Below, one piece after another: positions 52,971-62,083 of a stretch of 64,000 nucleotides of DNA (its first letter is position 1; the number at the start of each line of letters is the position of its first letter). The notes under the pieces are model-generated. The model searched no databases. It saw only the letters and a list, made by a program, of their open reading frames with translations, and had not been told where the DNA came from. This DNA comes from Bifidobacteriaceae bacterium UBA2724 (GTDB taxonomy: Bacteria; Actinomycetota; Actinomycetes; Actinomycetales; Bifidobacteriaceae), in NCBI GenBank assembly GCA_002353815.1, contig DEKK01000005.1, positions 62,001-126,000 of the forward strand, given 5' to 3'. The translations under genes and the position numbers were made by a program.

Positions 52971-54664
52971 CAGTTCCATTCCTTGCGAGCGCTGTGGCCC
53001 TTGCGCGGTTTCGCCGGCGCGGGGTGGTCGAAGCTCGAGCGGTGGGCGGATCCGCCGTTGTCTCCGTCTCCGTCGCCGCTGCCGCCCTCGTCGTCACGGG
53101 AGCCGGTGCCGTTGGCGTCGTCGTCGGCGTGCGTTCCGCCATCGGACCACGATCCGCCCTTGGAGTCCTTGCGGAACTTGGACTTTTCGGGGGCCGGCCC
53201 CTGTTCGTTGCGATGCCGCAGCCCCTCCGTCACATCGGTGGTGTCGAGGTCGCCGTCGTCCGTCGCCGTGTCGTCGGGACCGGGCGCGTGTTGCGGTATC
53301 GCGACGGTTTCGGAATCGTCCTGGTCGTCGCGACCGTCCGGTGCAAACACATCCGTGCCGAATTCGTCCTCAAGCAGCTGCTGGTACTCGTCCTCGACGG
53401 TGGCATGCTTCGACGAGCCCCGCGCGACGCGCGGCAGGCGGTCGGCGACGGGCTTGATGATGCGTTCGTTGACCGTTTCGGCGCCCTGCACCATCGCGGA
53501 TTTCCTGACTGTCTTCTGGTCGTTGAGCAAAGGTGAGTCAATCAGGTCATAGTGCTTCGTGTACATCTTGAACAGCACCTGGATCGACGCCCACACGGGC
53601 AGTGCGAGGAACGCGCCCAGCGCGCCGAACAGATAGCCGAACAGCACGACGACGAGGAATGCGACGGCAGGGTTGATGTCCATGGTGCGCTGCGATATCT
53701 TCGGCGACAGCAACAGGTTCTCGATTTGCTGGTAGATGACGATGTAGACCACGACGATGATGGCGTATTTGAGGCCGTTGGTCGTCAGCACCGACAGCAC
53801 GGGGATCGCGCCGCCGATGTATGTGCCGATCGTCGGCACGAACTGCGACACCAGGCCGCAGAACAGCGACAGCGGCAGCCAGTACGGCACGCCCATGAAG
53901 ACGAGGAACACCGACATGCAAGCGCTCGAGATCAGCGCGAGGATGATGCGCGAATACAGGAAGTTCGAGATCTGGTCCTGCAGCACGGTCCACGTGACGA
54001 GGAACTTTTTCTGCGACCTCGGCGACATGTAGCGGCAGAAGGACTTGCGCATGGAGGGGGCGCACGCCGACATGTAATAAGTGACGAGCAGCACGGTGAA
54101 GACTGCGAAGACCGCGCCTCCGACCGACGTGACGTATTTCCACGCCTGGCCGGCGTATTGCTCCATGTTGTTGGTGTGGCTCTGGACCCATTTGAGAATC
54201 GTGTCGCCGAGGTCTTCCATCTGGGGCAGTTGGTACCCGAACTGGCTCTTGACCCAGTTCCCAATGGTGAGGTAGGTGTTCGGCAGGGAGGCGATCATCT
54301 GTATGACCTGCTGCACGAACATCTGGCCGAATTCCACACAGAGCGCGACGACGGCCACGCACACGCCGATGAGGGTTACGCCGGACGCCGCGCCGCGCCT
54401 CCATCCGTGTTTGACGAGTTTTTCGACGATCGGGTTCATCGCCAATGCGACGAAGATGGAAATCACGACGATGAGGACCAACGGCTGGATGCTCGCCCAG
54501 GCGTTCCACACCCAGACGCTCAGAAAGACGGCGATGGCGATATAGAGCAGTCCGCGGCCGAACCATTCCGGAGGTCGGCGCGGGTCGCCCTTGCTGGGAA
54601 ACAGCGAGGCCAGGTCAATCTGCGTGGTCTTCGGCTCTTCATCATCAGGTTGCATATGGCTCAT
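52970..54664 (-). CDS. AI-2E family (PerM-like) membrane transporter
   Basis: The core of about 340 residues has eight predicted helices. It carries the family segment P-Y-W-L-P-L-S-L-F-C-G-L-V-S-Q-F-V-P-T-I-G-T-Y-I-G and a later A-F-L-V-V-V-L-F-G-Y-L-F-G. Some family members export autoinducer 2 or sodium. A C-terminal tail of about 190 residues, rich in Asp, Gly and Arg, is not part of the family. The start is uncertain: ATGs at 54664 and 54655 lack a clear ribosome site. Its stop overlaps the start of the glycosyltransferase gene. Confidence 0.87.
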   Translation of the reverse strand: MSHMQPDDEEPKTTQIDLASLFPSKGDPRRPPEWFGRGLLYIAIAVFLSVWVWNAWASIQPLVLIVVISIFVALAMNPIVEKLVKHGWRRGAASGVTLIGVCVAVVALCVEFGQMFVQQVIQMIASLPNTYLTIGNWVKSQFGYQLPQMEDLGDTILKWVQSHTNNMEQYAGQAWKYVTSVGGAVFAVFTVLLVTYYMSACAPSMRKSFCRYMSPRSQKKFLVTWTVLQDQISNFLYSRIILALISSACMSVFLVFMGVPYWLPLSLFCGLVSQFVPTIGTYIGGAIPVLSVLTTNGLKYAIIVVVYIVIYQQIENLLLSPKISQRTMDINPAVAFLVVVLFGYLFGALGAFLALPVWASIQVLFKMYTKHYDLIDSPLLNDQKTVRKSAMVQGAETVNERIIKPVADRLPRVARGSSKHATVEDEYQQLLEDEFGTDVFAPDGRDDQDDSETVAIPQHAPGPDDTATDDGDLDTTDVTEGLRHRNEQGPAPEKSKFRKDSKGGSWSDGGTHADDDANGTGSRDDEGGSGDGDGDNGGSAHRSSFDHPAPAKPRKGHSARKEWN

Positions 54665-54848
54665 TATGGCATTACGACGCGCCAAAGTGCGCTTATCACG
54701 ACTCTTCCACGCCTTCATCACAGGTGGCAATCCGCCGCGCTGACGCGTTGCGCAGAGCATGCCGGCGCTTTGCGCAGACCATGTGAGCGTTCACGTACAA
54801 GACGCCTAGCGGGCCTCGCCTTTTCTCGCAATCCACTATTGTGAAAGC

Positions 54849-55793
54849 ATGCTTTCAGTTTCGCTAGTGATTCCTGCATGGAACGAATCAGAGCGCATCG
54901 TCGACTGCCTTAATTGTTGTGTCAGGCAGACGATGCCCGCCAAGGAAATCATCGTCGTCGACAACAAATCCACCGACGACACCCGCCAGATAGTGCAGGA
55001 CTTCATCGACAGCCACCCCCACTCCAACGTCATCCTCATGGAGCAGGATGCCGAGCAGGGGCTCATTCCGACGCGCAATTACGGGCTCGACCATGCCACC
55101 GGCGATGTGCTGGGGCGCTTCGACGCCGACTGCATGATCAAGCCGGATTGGGTCGAGGTCGTCTCCGGGGTCTTCACCGAAGACGAGGACGCCATGGGCT
55201 GCACCGGCCCCGTGGCTTACTACGACATGCCCGCGCGCAAGTTCGGGCTGAAAGGCGACAACACGATCCGCCGGCGCATCTACCGCGCAGACGGCTCGCA
55301 TCCGCTGCTTTTCGGATCCAACATGGCGCTGCGCGCAACCGCGTGGAAGCGCATCCGCACCGAGGTCTGCCGCGACAAGGCGGACGTCATGCACGAAGAC
55401 ATCGACATCTCGCTGCATCTCATCGGCGACGATCTGAAAACCGTGTATTGCCCGCGCATGATCGCCGGCATGTCGGCGCGGCGCATCGATTCGAAACCCG
55501 ACAGCTTCCTGGCGTACATGCGCCGCTTCAAAAACACATTCAACGCGCACCCCCAGCACTGGCGGCAGCACAAGCCCGAGATCACGTTCCGCGCACTGTA
55601 TCCAGTGCTGCACGTGTTCTATCCGCAGTACCAGCGCTATCTGAAGATGGCACGGATCGACCCCGCCGAGCGTGTCTGGCTCGACGAACAGATGGAGCTT
55701 GCCGAGAAGGCATGCCTCGAGTGGCCCCAGGACGAGAACGCGGATCTGGCGCCGAAAGACAGCGGGGCCGGCGAGGGCGACAACGCCGAGTAG
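54849..55793 (+). CDS. Family 2 glycosyltransferase
   Basis: The 314-residue GT-A protein begins V-S-L-V-I-P-A-W-N-E-S. It has V-V-D-N-K-S-T-D-D-T, the metal-binding F-D-A-D-C and the base motif E-D-I-D-I-S. There are no C-terminal membrane helices. It is divergent from the AI-2E and synthase pair, so all three may serve a surface polysaccharide or glycolipid, which is inference. The C-terminal tail is acidic. Confidence 0.88.
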   Translation: MLSVSLVIPAWNESERIVDCLNCCVRQTMPAKEIIVVDNKSTDDTRQIVQDFIDSHPHSNVILMEQDAEQGLIPTRNYGLDHATGDVLGRFDADCMIKPDWVEVVSGVFTEDEDAMGCTGPVAYYDMPARKFGLKGDNTIRRRIYRADGSHPLLFGSNMALRATAWKRIRTEVCRDKADVMHEDIDISLHLIGDDLKTVYCPRMIAGMSARRIDSKPDSFLAYMRRFKNTFNAHPQHWRQHKPEITFRALYPVLHVFYPQYQRYLKMARIDPAERVWLDEQMELAEKACLEWPQDENADLAPKDSGAGEGDNAE

Positions 55794-55823
55794 GCGTGCG
55801 GGGTCCATCGGCAAGCGAACGAA

Positions 55824-55867
55824 CGAAACGGGACGCACTGCACGATGCGCAGGAGCGTCCCGTTTCG
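55824..55867. terminator. 13-bp perfect hairpin, bidirectional terminator
   Basis: CGAAACGGGACGC (55824-55836) pairs exactly with 55855-55867 between the convergent glycosyltransferase and fucO genes. Confidence 0.7.
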
Positions 55868-55993
55868 TATTCAGCGCGATGGCTGCGGCGCCCCGTCATC
55901 CCATGGAGACAGCAGGGCGCCGTCAACGTCCATCCGACCTCGCCTGCGTCACGAAACACCGACGTTTCGCGACGCCGCGAGCGCCGCGGTGCG

Positions 55994-57151
55994 TCACATC
56001 AGCGACGTGTAGATGGCGAGGATGTCTTCCTCCGTGGCCTTGCGTGGATTGCCGGGCGTGCACACATCGTTGAACGCGTCATGCGCCAGCGGCTTGAGGT
56101 CGGCCTCGGTGGCGCCCACCTGCGAGATCTTCGTCGGGTTGCCCAGATCGACGGTGAGCTTGTGGACCGCCGTCACGGCTTCGTCGCGCACGGTGGCGAT
56201 GTCACCGGTGTAGGCGTCGGCGACGCCGAAGGCGTCTGCGATGTCACGGTACTTCTCGCCCGTGTATTCCTTGTTGTAGTCCATCACCGGGGCGAGCAGG
56301 ATGCCGTTCGCCACGCCGTGCGCCGCACCCAGGCGGCCGCCCAGCGGATGCGCCATGCCATGCACCAGGCCGAGGCCGACGTTGGAGTAGGCCATGCCGG
56401 TGATGTAGCTCGAATACGCCATCTGTTCGCCTGCCGCGACGTCGCCTTCGACGGACTTCGCAAGGTTGTGCGCGGTCATGCGGATGGACTGCAGGCTCAG
56501 GCAGTCGGACAGGCTCCAGGCGCCGGGCGTGACGAAGCCCTCGATGGCGTGGGTCAGGGCGTCGAGGCCGGTGGCGACCTTGAGGCCGCGCGGCATGCCG
56601 TCGGTCAGGTCCGGGTCCACGAATGCGACGACGGGGATGTCATGCGGGTCGACGGCGACGAACTTGCGCTTGCGGGCGGTGTCGGTGATGACGTAGTTGA
56701 TCGTGGTCTCCGAAGCGGTGCCTGCGGTTGTCGGCACGCCGAAGATCGGGACCGACGGGTTCTTGGTGTCGGCCACGCCCTCGAGGCTCAGCACATCGGC
56801 GAACTCCGGGTTGGCGGCGACGATGCCGATGCCCTTGCAGGTGTCCTGCGGCGAACCGCCGCCCAGGCCGATGAGGAAGTCGGCGCCGGACGCCTTGAAC
56901 TTCTCGACGCCATCCTGAATGCATTCAACCGGCGGGTTCGGCTTCACGTTCGTGAACACCTCGTAGGGCATGCCTGCGGCATCAAGCACGTCGAGCACCT
57001 TCTTGGCGGTGCCGACGGCCGGATCGGCGAGCACGGGATCGGTGACCACGAAGGCCTTCGTGAATCCACGGGACTTCGCGGCGCCGGGGATTTCCTTGAT
57101 GGCGCCACGACCGAAATAAGCCGTCTGGTTGAAAATCATCCTGTAGACCAT
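55994..57151 (-). CDS. fucO: Lactaldehyde reductase / 1,2-propanediol oxidoreductase
   Basis: The 385-residue iron-dependent group III alcohol dehydrogenase has the NAD motif G-G-G-S-P-Q-D-T. Its metal ligands lie in T-G-L-D-A-L-T-H-A-I-E and H-G-M-A-H-P-L-G-G and in the later G-A-A-H-G segment. The N-terminus M-V-Y-R-M-I-F-N-Q-T-A-Y-F-G-R-G-A matches FucO. Bifidobacteria use it to reduce lactaldehyde from fucose or rhamnose. The start at 57151 has AAGGAGAA upstream. Confidence 0.93.
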   Translation of the reverse strand: MVYRMIFNQTAYFGRGAIKEIPGAAKSRGFTKAFVVTDPVLADPAVGTAKKVLDVLDAAGMPYEVFTNVKPNPPVECIQDGVEKFKASGADFLIGLGGGSPQDTCKGIGIVAANPEFADVLSLEGVADTKNPSVPIFGVPTTAGTASETTINYVITDTARKRKFVAVDPHDIPVVAFVDPDLTDGMPRGLKVATGLDALTHAIEGFVTPGAWSLSDCLSLQSIRMTAHNLAKSVEGDVAAGEQMAYSSYITGMAYSNVGLGLVHGMAHPLGGRLGAAHGVANGILLAPVMDYNKEYTGEKYRDIADAFGVADAYTGDIATVRDEAVTAVHKLTVDLGNPTKISQVGATEADLKPLAHDAFNDVCTPGNPRKATEEDILAIYTSLM

Positions 57152-57609
57152 GTCGTTCTCCTTTGAACTATGCCGCAGCCGCGCGCACATCATGGTGGTC
57201 GCAGATCGCAGCCCACCACGGATTGCGATGGCGCGATGGCGCGTTTCTGAGCCTCGTGGGTGCCTGGCGCCCTGCGCGGACGCACTGATGACGCGCGGCA
57301 ACGCGGTGTGCTGGTTGCGCTCGCGAAGCTCGGCCGACGCCTGTGTCGGTGTGCTCTTATTGTATACAGCCGTCGCCGCAAAATCACCTGTGATCATTCG
57401 GCTGTCCACAGCAATGACAACTATGCGGACTCCCGCCGCGCGAGCCCCGTCGCACGACGTGGCGCATGGGTGCCGACGGCGAGAAAAGGGCAAGAACATG
57501 GAATGGTGAAATTGGACACGGCGACGGGTTCCGGGACGGATCGAGGAAGAAGAAAACAAGGAAAGCGAGAAGGAAAGAAAAAGACCGGCTCATCGCCGGC
57601 CTCGAATCG
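57152..57609. other. Gene-free region upstream of fucO
   Basis: These 458 bases must hold the fucO promoter. A purine-rich stretch at 57540-57590 was noted. No gene or RNA was recognised apart from the flanking tRNA-Glu. Confidence 0.4.
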
Positions 57610-57681
57610 TACCCCCTGAGAGAGTCGAACTCTCGTTGTCAGATTGAAAGTCTGGTGTCCTAACCGTTAGACGAAGGGGGC
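57610..57681 (-). tRNA. tRNA-Glu (anticodon TTC)
   Basis: The minus strand folds with acceptor GCCCCCT and AGGGGGT, anticodon stem CCAGA with TCTGA around CTTTCAA, and T stem GAGAG with CTCTC. The anticodon is TTC. Confidence 0.96.
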
Positions 57682-57807
57682 GCACGATGGGATAGCATAC
57701 TCACACATGCGAATTCGTGCAAATCGGGGACTTTCGGCGTGGCGAGCAGACAGAGGGGCGCCGGCGCATGACCGTGCCTCCAGCTCCACCTGCCACCGCG
57801 CCGGATG

Positions 57808-58698
57808 TCACACGGCGCGATAGGTGAAGTCGTGGATGGTGCGCCCTGCATCCAACCCTTTGCGTTCGAAATTCGTCAGCACGCGCCCGTCGAAACGCTC
57901 GGACTCGCGGAACATGGCATGCGGCAGCTCCGCGGCGCGACCGGCGTCGCCCTTGCCCACATGTTCCACCGCGAGCGAGACCTCGCGGGTGCCGTCGTTG
58001 ACGAAGCCCGGCGCCGAATCCATCACCTCATGCACATGCAGCGCGTAGTCGTCGATGTCGGTGGCGATCCGCCACACCCCGCCCGCCCGCAGCGCCTCGT
58101 GCACGTCATGCGCCAAAGCCGGCTGCACGATGCGCCGCTTGTGGTGCTTCATCTTGGGCCAGGGATCGGGGAAGAAAGTCCACACCTCCTCGAGCATCCC
58201 CGGCTCCATGACCGCGAACAGCTCGGGGGCGTTGACCTGCGCGATGCGGAGGTTGTGCAGCTTGCCGTTGCCGGCTTTGAGCAACGTGTGCGCCACGCCG
58301 GGATCATAGACCTCAAGGGCAAGATAGTTGGTCTGCGGGTCACGCGCCGCGGCGGCGGCGATGTTCTCGCCCTGCCCCGTGCCTATCTCGACGATCAGCG
58401 GATGGTCGTTGCCCCATTCTCTGCGCACGAACCCGGTGGTGAAGCGGAAATCCGGGTCCACGCTGAGGTCGCGCCCGCCGTTCGGGATGCTCAGCAGGAA
58501 CTCGGGCGCATTCTCGTCCCACATGCGCTGCATGCGGTCGTCGAGATGAGAGGAGCGGCGCACGAATGAGACGACACGCCGCTGGAAAGGCTCGGCGCTC
58601 CCCTCGCCTTGCGGCGCCGGGGCGCCATCGGCCCCCGTGACGACGTCCCGCGTCTCGTCCGCGCGCGCCGATTCGTCTGTTTCTGCTTCGTGTGCCAT
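57808..58698 (-). CDS. trmB: tRNA (guanine-N7-)-methyltransferase
   Basis: TrmB makes m7G46 in the tRNA variable loop. The 296-residue protein has the SAM motif V-E-I-G-T-G-Q-G, the catalytic region F-F-P-D-P-W-P-K-M-K-H-H-K-R-R and the C-terminal T-N-F-E-R-K-G. An N-terminal extension of about 50 residues, rich in Glu and Ala, precedes the catalytic domain. The start at 58698 is preferred over a longer frame. It lies among tRNA genes. Confidence 0.93.
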   Translation of the reverse strand: MAHEAETDESARADETRDVVTGADGAPAPQGEGSAEPFQRRVVSFVRRSSHLDDRMQRMWDENAPEFLLSIPNGGRDLSVDPDFRFTTGFVRREWGNDHPLIVEIGTGQGENIAAAAARDPQTNYLALEVYDPGVAHTLLKAGNGKLHNLRIAQVNAPELFAVMEPGMLEEVWTFFPDPWPKMKHHKRRIVQPALAHDVHEALRAGGVWRIATDIDDYALHVHEVMDSAPGFVNDGTREVSLAVEHVGKGDAGRAAELPHAMFRESERFDGRVLTNFERKGLDAGRTIHDFTYRAV

Positions 58699-58871
58699 GC
58701 CGATCCTTGGATTGCCGTGATGAATTACAGCAGAATTGTACTGTGACACGAGACCGCCGAAACATTGAAAACAGACACGACACGCCGCACGCAAATTTTC
58801 GCGCCGTCAATTTGCGCAATCGCCGCGGTGTCTGTATTATCTCTTTTGTTGCCTGAAACAAGGTAACGGAT

Positions 58872-58945
58872 GGCTCCGTAGCTCAGTTGGTTAGAGCGCC
58901 GCCCTGTCACGGCGGAGGTCACCGGTTCAAGTCCGGCCGGAGTCG
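58872..58945 (+). tRNA. tRNA-Asp (anticodon GTC)
   Basis: Acceptor GGCTCCG pairs with CGGAGTC with one G-T pair, D stem GCTC with GAGC, and anticodon stem CCGCC with GGCGG around CTGTCAC. The anticodon is GTC. The first T-stem pair (49-65) is an A-C mismatch. Confidence 0.93.
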
Positions 58946-58955
58946 CGAGATCAAG

Positions 58956-58979
58956 AACCCAGGTTCGCCTGGGTTTTTT
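58956..58979 (+). terminator. Intrinsic terminator between tRNA-Asp and tRNA-Phe
   Basis: AACCCAGG (58956-58963) and CCTGGGTT (58968-58975) form a stem with a TTCG tetraloop, followed by a T6 run. tRNA-Phe begins seven bases later, so it is either read through or has its own promoter within this gap. Confidence 0.8.
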
Positions 58980-58986
58980 GTTCAAT

Positions 58987-59059
58987 GGCTCTGTAGCTCA
59001 GTTGGTAGAGCGTACGACTGAAAATCGTGAGGTCAGCGGATCGATGCCGCTCGGAGCCA
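58987..59059 (+). tRNA. tRNA-Phe (anticodon GAA)
   Basis: Acceptor GGCTCTG with CGGAGCC, D stem GCTC with GAGC, anticodon stem TACGA with TCGTG around CTGAAAA, and T stem AGCGG with CCGCT. The anticodon is GAA. Position 54 is A rather than T. Confidence 0.95.
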
Positions 59060-59064
59060 CCATT

Positions 59065-59087
59065 ACCCCGCCTCGTGCGGGGTTTTT
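59065..59087 (+). terminator. Intrinsic terminator after tRNA-Phe
   Basis: ACCCCGC (59065-59071) pairs with GCGGGGT (59077-59083) around a five-base loop, followed by TTTTT. Confidence 0.85.
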
Positions 59088-59127
59088 CTTTATCTGCGGC
59101 TTCTCTATGCTATTTTTCTTTCTCTAT

Positions 59128-59183
59128 GCTGCTTTTCCGTACGCTGCTTTTCCGTACGCGGCTTTTCCGTACGCTGCTTTTTT
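59128..59183. repeat. 15-bp tandem repeat, about 3.7 copies
   Basis: GCTGCTTTTCCGTAC repeats at 59128-59142, 59143-59157 and 59158-59172 (one base change), with a partial fourth. It lies just beyond the tRNA-Phe terminator in a pyrimidine-rich stretch with no gene. Confidence 0.9.
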
Positions 59184-59250
59184 CGATACGCAGCTTTTTC
59201 TACGCAGCCGTGTTTTCCGATGCCTGGCCGTTCCTTTCCGACGAACCTCA

Positions 59251-60246
59251 TCAGACGATGACGGGCGCGGGGTCGGGGACCAGGATCCCCGTGCGCGGGT
59301 AATACGTGAGCCGGACGCGCTGCCCTGGCTCAAGCCCCTCGGGCATGAGGTCGCCATAGCCGTTGGGAAGGGAAATGCGGAACGTCCTTCCCGAATCAGT
59401 CCGGAACTCGTAGTACTCGGCAGTCTGCCTGCTTCTGTGATGGTGTCCCGGACGATAATCATCTGGATCGCGCCTCCCCGTGGTGCTTCTCAGCGAGCCC
59501 TCTTCCACGAATGTCACGGTTTCCGTCACCGGACCGGTCGAATAGTCAGACACCGCGAAAAACCCGAGCACAAGACCGGCTATCAGCAGCACCGCGGTGA
59601 TGACGACCGCCATCCTGCCGAAACCTCCGATTCTCCACCCCCGCCGCGTGGCCCTCGCATCGCGAAGAAGCGGTGCTCCCTTGGCCACCATGCCCACGGC
59701 TCCGATGGTTCCGACGACGAGGATCACCATCGCATACAGCAGCTTGCCGCGCAAGGCACTTGCCCCGACGCCTCCGGTGATCGAACCCAGCAGCGCCGCG
59801 ATGCACGCGACGATGCAGAACACAACGGACGCGCCGTCGCGTGGCACCAGATCGATTCGGTCGGCCCCTTCTGGAACGCCACCAGAGGGGCGCGCGCCGT
59901 ACGTCTGCATGACAACGTTGTTGCCGGCACGCTGGCCGGGAAACGAATACGGCGCATACGCCACGGGCCGCGCGCCATACGCGCCGAAGGGCTGATATGC
60001 CGCGTACGGAGAACCGGGCTGCACATTCGGCGGCACCAGTACATTCGGCGGCATGGAGGGCCCCTGCTGTGGCGCACCGGGTGAGTTCACCTGCGGCGCG
60101 CCCTGCGCCCAGTATTGTCCGGACGGGACATCGGGTTCGCTCCACTCCCCCGCGACGCCCGGCTGGCCGGGCGCGGACTTGAAATACTGCTCGGAATACG
60201 CGCTTGTCTGACGCCCCTCGCGCCGGTAACCATGCTGCGGCTCCAT
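59251..60246 (-). CDS. Membrane protein with Gln/Pro-rich N-terminus
   Basis: The start M-E-P-Q-H at 60246 has AAAGGGG upstream. The first 135 residues of this 331-residue protein are disordered and rich in Pro, Gln, Ala and Tyr. Three hydrophobic helices follow (about 140-165, 172-190, 208-232). A C-terminal external part of about 95 residues has strand-like segments (E-Y-Y-E-F-R-T, T-F-R-I-S-L-P-N-G-Y and R-V-R-L-T-Y-Y-P-R) like DUF3592-type proteins. Function is unknown. Confidence 0.78.
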   Translation of the reverse strand: MEPQHGYRREGRQTSAYSEQYFKSAPGQPGVAGEWSEPDVPSGQYWAQGAPQVNSPGAPQQGPSMPPNVLVPPNVQPGSPYAAYQPFGAYGARPVAYAPYSFPGQRAGNNVVMQTYGARPSGGVPEGADRIDLVPRDGASVVFCIVACIAALLGSITGGVGASALRGKLLYAMVILVVGTIGAVGMVAKGAPLLRDARATRRGWRIGGFGRMAVVITAVLLIAGLVLGFFAVSDYSTGPVTETVTFVEEGSLRSTTGRRDPDDYRPGHHHRSRQTAEYYEFRTDSGRTFRISLPNGYGDLMPEGLEPGQRVRLTYYPRTGILVPDPAPVIV

Positions 60247-60475
60247 ATTGCAGTCCCCTTTCGCATCCACTCGTCTCTCATCGGTGCATGCCCTCGTATC
60301 GTATACGCCGCCATGCCGCGGCGCCAACAACGCCATCGTCCGGCGCACAACCGTCGCCGGATGTCGTGTACGGACGCGCCACTTCCATAAAACGCCTGCC
60401 GGTTCCATCCCGGAGGCGGCAGGCGTCGCTTGTCTATCAGACGGCGCCTTGCCAACTACGAACAAGAGGCACGCA

Positions 60476-61000
60476 TCAGCGGCCGATCTCGCCCTTCACC
60501 CAGTCGATGATGTACGGCGCGACTTCCTCGATCTGGTTGATGGCGATCTCGAAATCCTCGGGGCCGCCGTACCACGGGTCCACGAGGTCGATCTCGTATT
60601 CCTTGCCCGGGGCCGGGGTGAGCAGATTCGGGTCGAACGACCGGTACATATGCACCTTGTCGCGGTCCTCGGGCGGCAGCATGCGCAGCAGCGCGCGCAT
60701 GTGCGACGCGGTCATCGGCAGGAACAGATCCGTTTCGTCAATTTCGTCGCGGGTGATGGCATGCGCGAAATGATGCTTCGGAATCTCATACCCGCGCGCC
60801 CGCAGCACACGCACGGCGCGTGGATCGATCGGATGGCTGTATTCCTCATCGCTGATGCCGCTCGACATGACCTTGACGGCGTCCGAAAGCCCTTCGTCGT
60901 CGGCGTACTTGCGCAGGATGATCTCGGCCATCGGGGAACGGCAGATGTTGCCCGTGCACACAGTCGTGATCGTGTACTTCTTGTCGTCTTCGGATGTCAT
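60476..61000 (-). CDS. Low-molecular-weight protein tyrosine phosphatase
   Basis: The 174-residue protein has the catalytic loop V-C-T-G-N-I-C-R-S near the N-terminus and the general acid in D-P-W-Y-G-G near the C-terminus. Both match active tyrosine phosphatases. The ATG at 61000 has AAGAGGAA upstream. In actinobacteria such enzymes act on tyrosine kinases of polysaccharide export, but no such kinase is in the window. Confidence 0.9.
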   Translation of the reverse strand: MTSEDDKKYTITTVCTGNICRSPMAEIILRKYADDEGLSDAVKVMSSGISDEEYSHPIDPRAVRVLRARGYEIPKHHFAHAITRDEIDETDLFLPMTASHMRALLRMLPPEDRDKVHMYRSFDPNLLTPAPGKEYEIDLVDPWYGGPEDFEIAINQIEEVAPYIIDWVKGEIGR

Positions 61001-61187
61001 AGGTTCCTCTTGTTCTTTCGATGCGATGCGATGCCACAGGACCACGAGCAGACCTGCGAGCAGTCCGACGAGCGGCCGGAGCACCATCCGCGCAATGCCG
61101 CGCGCGCTGGGCACGGCGGGCGCATACACTCCGCACGACGCGTTTATTCGGCGAAGTCCATGCCCCCGGTCCGGCGCTCGCCCGGGG

Positions 61188-61889
61188 TCAGTCGTCCGAA
61201 TCCTCGTCATCCTCTACTTTGCGATACACGGTGTAGCGAAAACGCGGGATGTCGGTGTCCTGCTCGGGGGTCATCCACGGGGATTCGTCCTCGACGCGCC
61301 ACTTGTCGTCATCGAGATGCGGGGCATACGTGTCGGCCTTGTACGTGCCGTCCACCTGCGTCACATAGGCGCGGTCGGCCTCGGAGAGCATCTCGGTGAA
61401 CACCGAGTACCCGCCGATAATCCAGATTTCGGAATGGTCCATCCCGTCGTCCGGAATCGCGGCCTGGCTCGCCAGTTCCAGAGCGTCGTCGGGCGTTGTG
61501 ACGACGCTGGCGCCAGGAGCCCGGTATCCAGGGTCGGAAGAGATGACGATGTTGTCTCGGTTCGGCAACGGCTTGCATCCCATGGATTCCCATGTCTTGC
61601 GCCCCATGATCACCGGGTGCGACACGGTCAGGGCCTTGAAATGCTTGAGGTCCTCGCGCAGATGCCACGGGATGCCGCCTTCAAAGCCGATGCCCTCTCC
61701 GCCATCGGGGGTATGGGCCTGTGCCCAAATCAGATTCACCCACGTGCGTTTGGGCTCGTCATCACCATCGAACTCGTCGTATTCCTCTTCGTCCTCGAAG
61801 GGGTCATCGTTGCGATGGTCGCTCAGGTGCCCGGAAAATCCGGGCTTGGGTTCGTGATGGTCGGTACGACTGTGACTGTCATGCTCCAT
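61188..61889 (-). CDS. folA: Dihydrofolate reductase
   Basis: FolA regenerates tetrahydrofolate after thymidylate synthase. The 233-residue protein has the DHFR core from about residue 50: W-A-Q-A-H, G-G-I-P-W-H-L-R-E-D-L-K-H-F, V-I-M-G-R-K-T-W-E-S-M and W-I-I-G-G-Y. An acidic, His-rich N-terminal extension of about 47 residues is unusual for this enzyme. It follows thyA on the same strand. Confidence 0.94.
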   Translation of the reverse strand: MEHDSHSRTDHHEPKPGFSGHLSDHRNDDPFEDEEEYDEFDGDDEPKRTWVNLIWAQAHTPDGGEGIGFEGGIPWHLREDLKHFKALTVSHPVIMGRKTWESMGCKPLPNRDNIVISSDPGYRAPGASVVTTPDDALELASQAAIPDDGMDHSEIWIIGGYSVFTEMLSEADRAYVTQVDGTYKADTYAPHLDDDKWRVEDESPWMTPEQDTDIPRFRYTVYRKVEDDEDSDD

Positions 61890-62083
61890 TGTCGAAAATC
61901 ACTCCTTAGCTAGCCTGACCGCGGCGCGGCCAGGGCAGACACTAAAACCACATAGTAGCATCCCGCATGGCGCACCACACGGCATGCAGGGCGATCACCG
62001 GCGGCCCGCCCCCGCGTCAGTCCGGCATCCGCCCTGCGCCCCGCCTCGCGGCGACCCCGGCCGCAGGCAGCGGGAACCTCGGG

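Noticed and set aside
54914..57166. Plus-strand 750-codon open frame
   Set aside because: It runs over a glycosyltransferase gene in another frame and over fucO in antisense. Composition alone explains it.
58956..58979. Terminator as proof that tRNA-Phe is silent
   Set aside because: Only seven bases separate the stem's T-run from tRNA-Phe, and read-through or a second promoter is equally possible. The tRNA folds normally.
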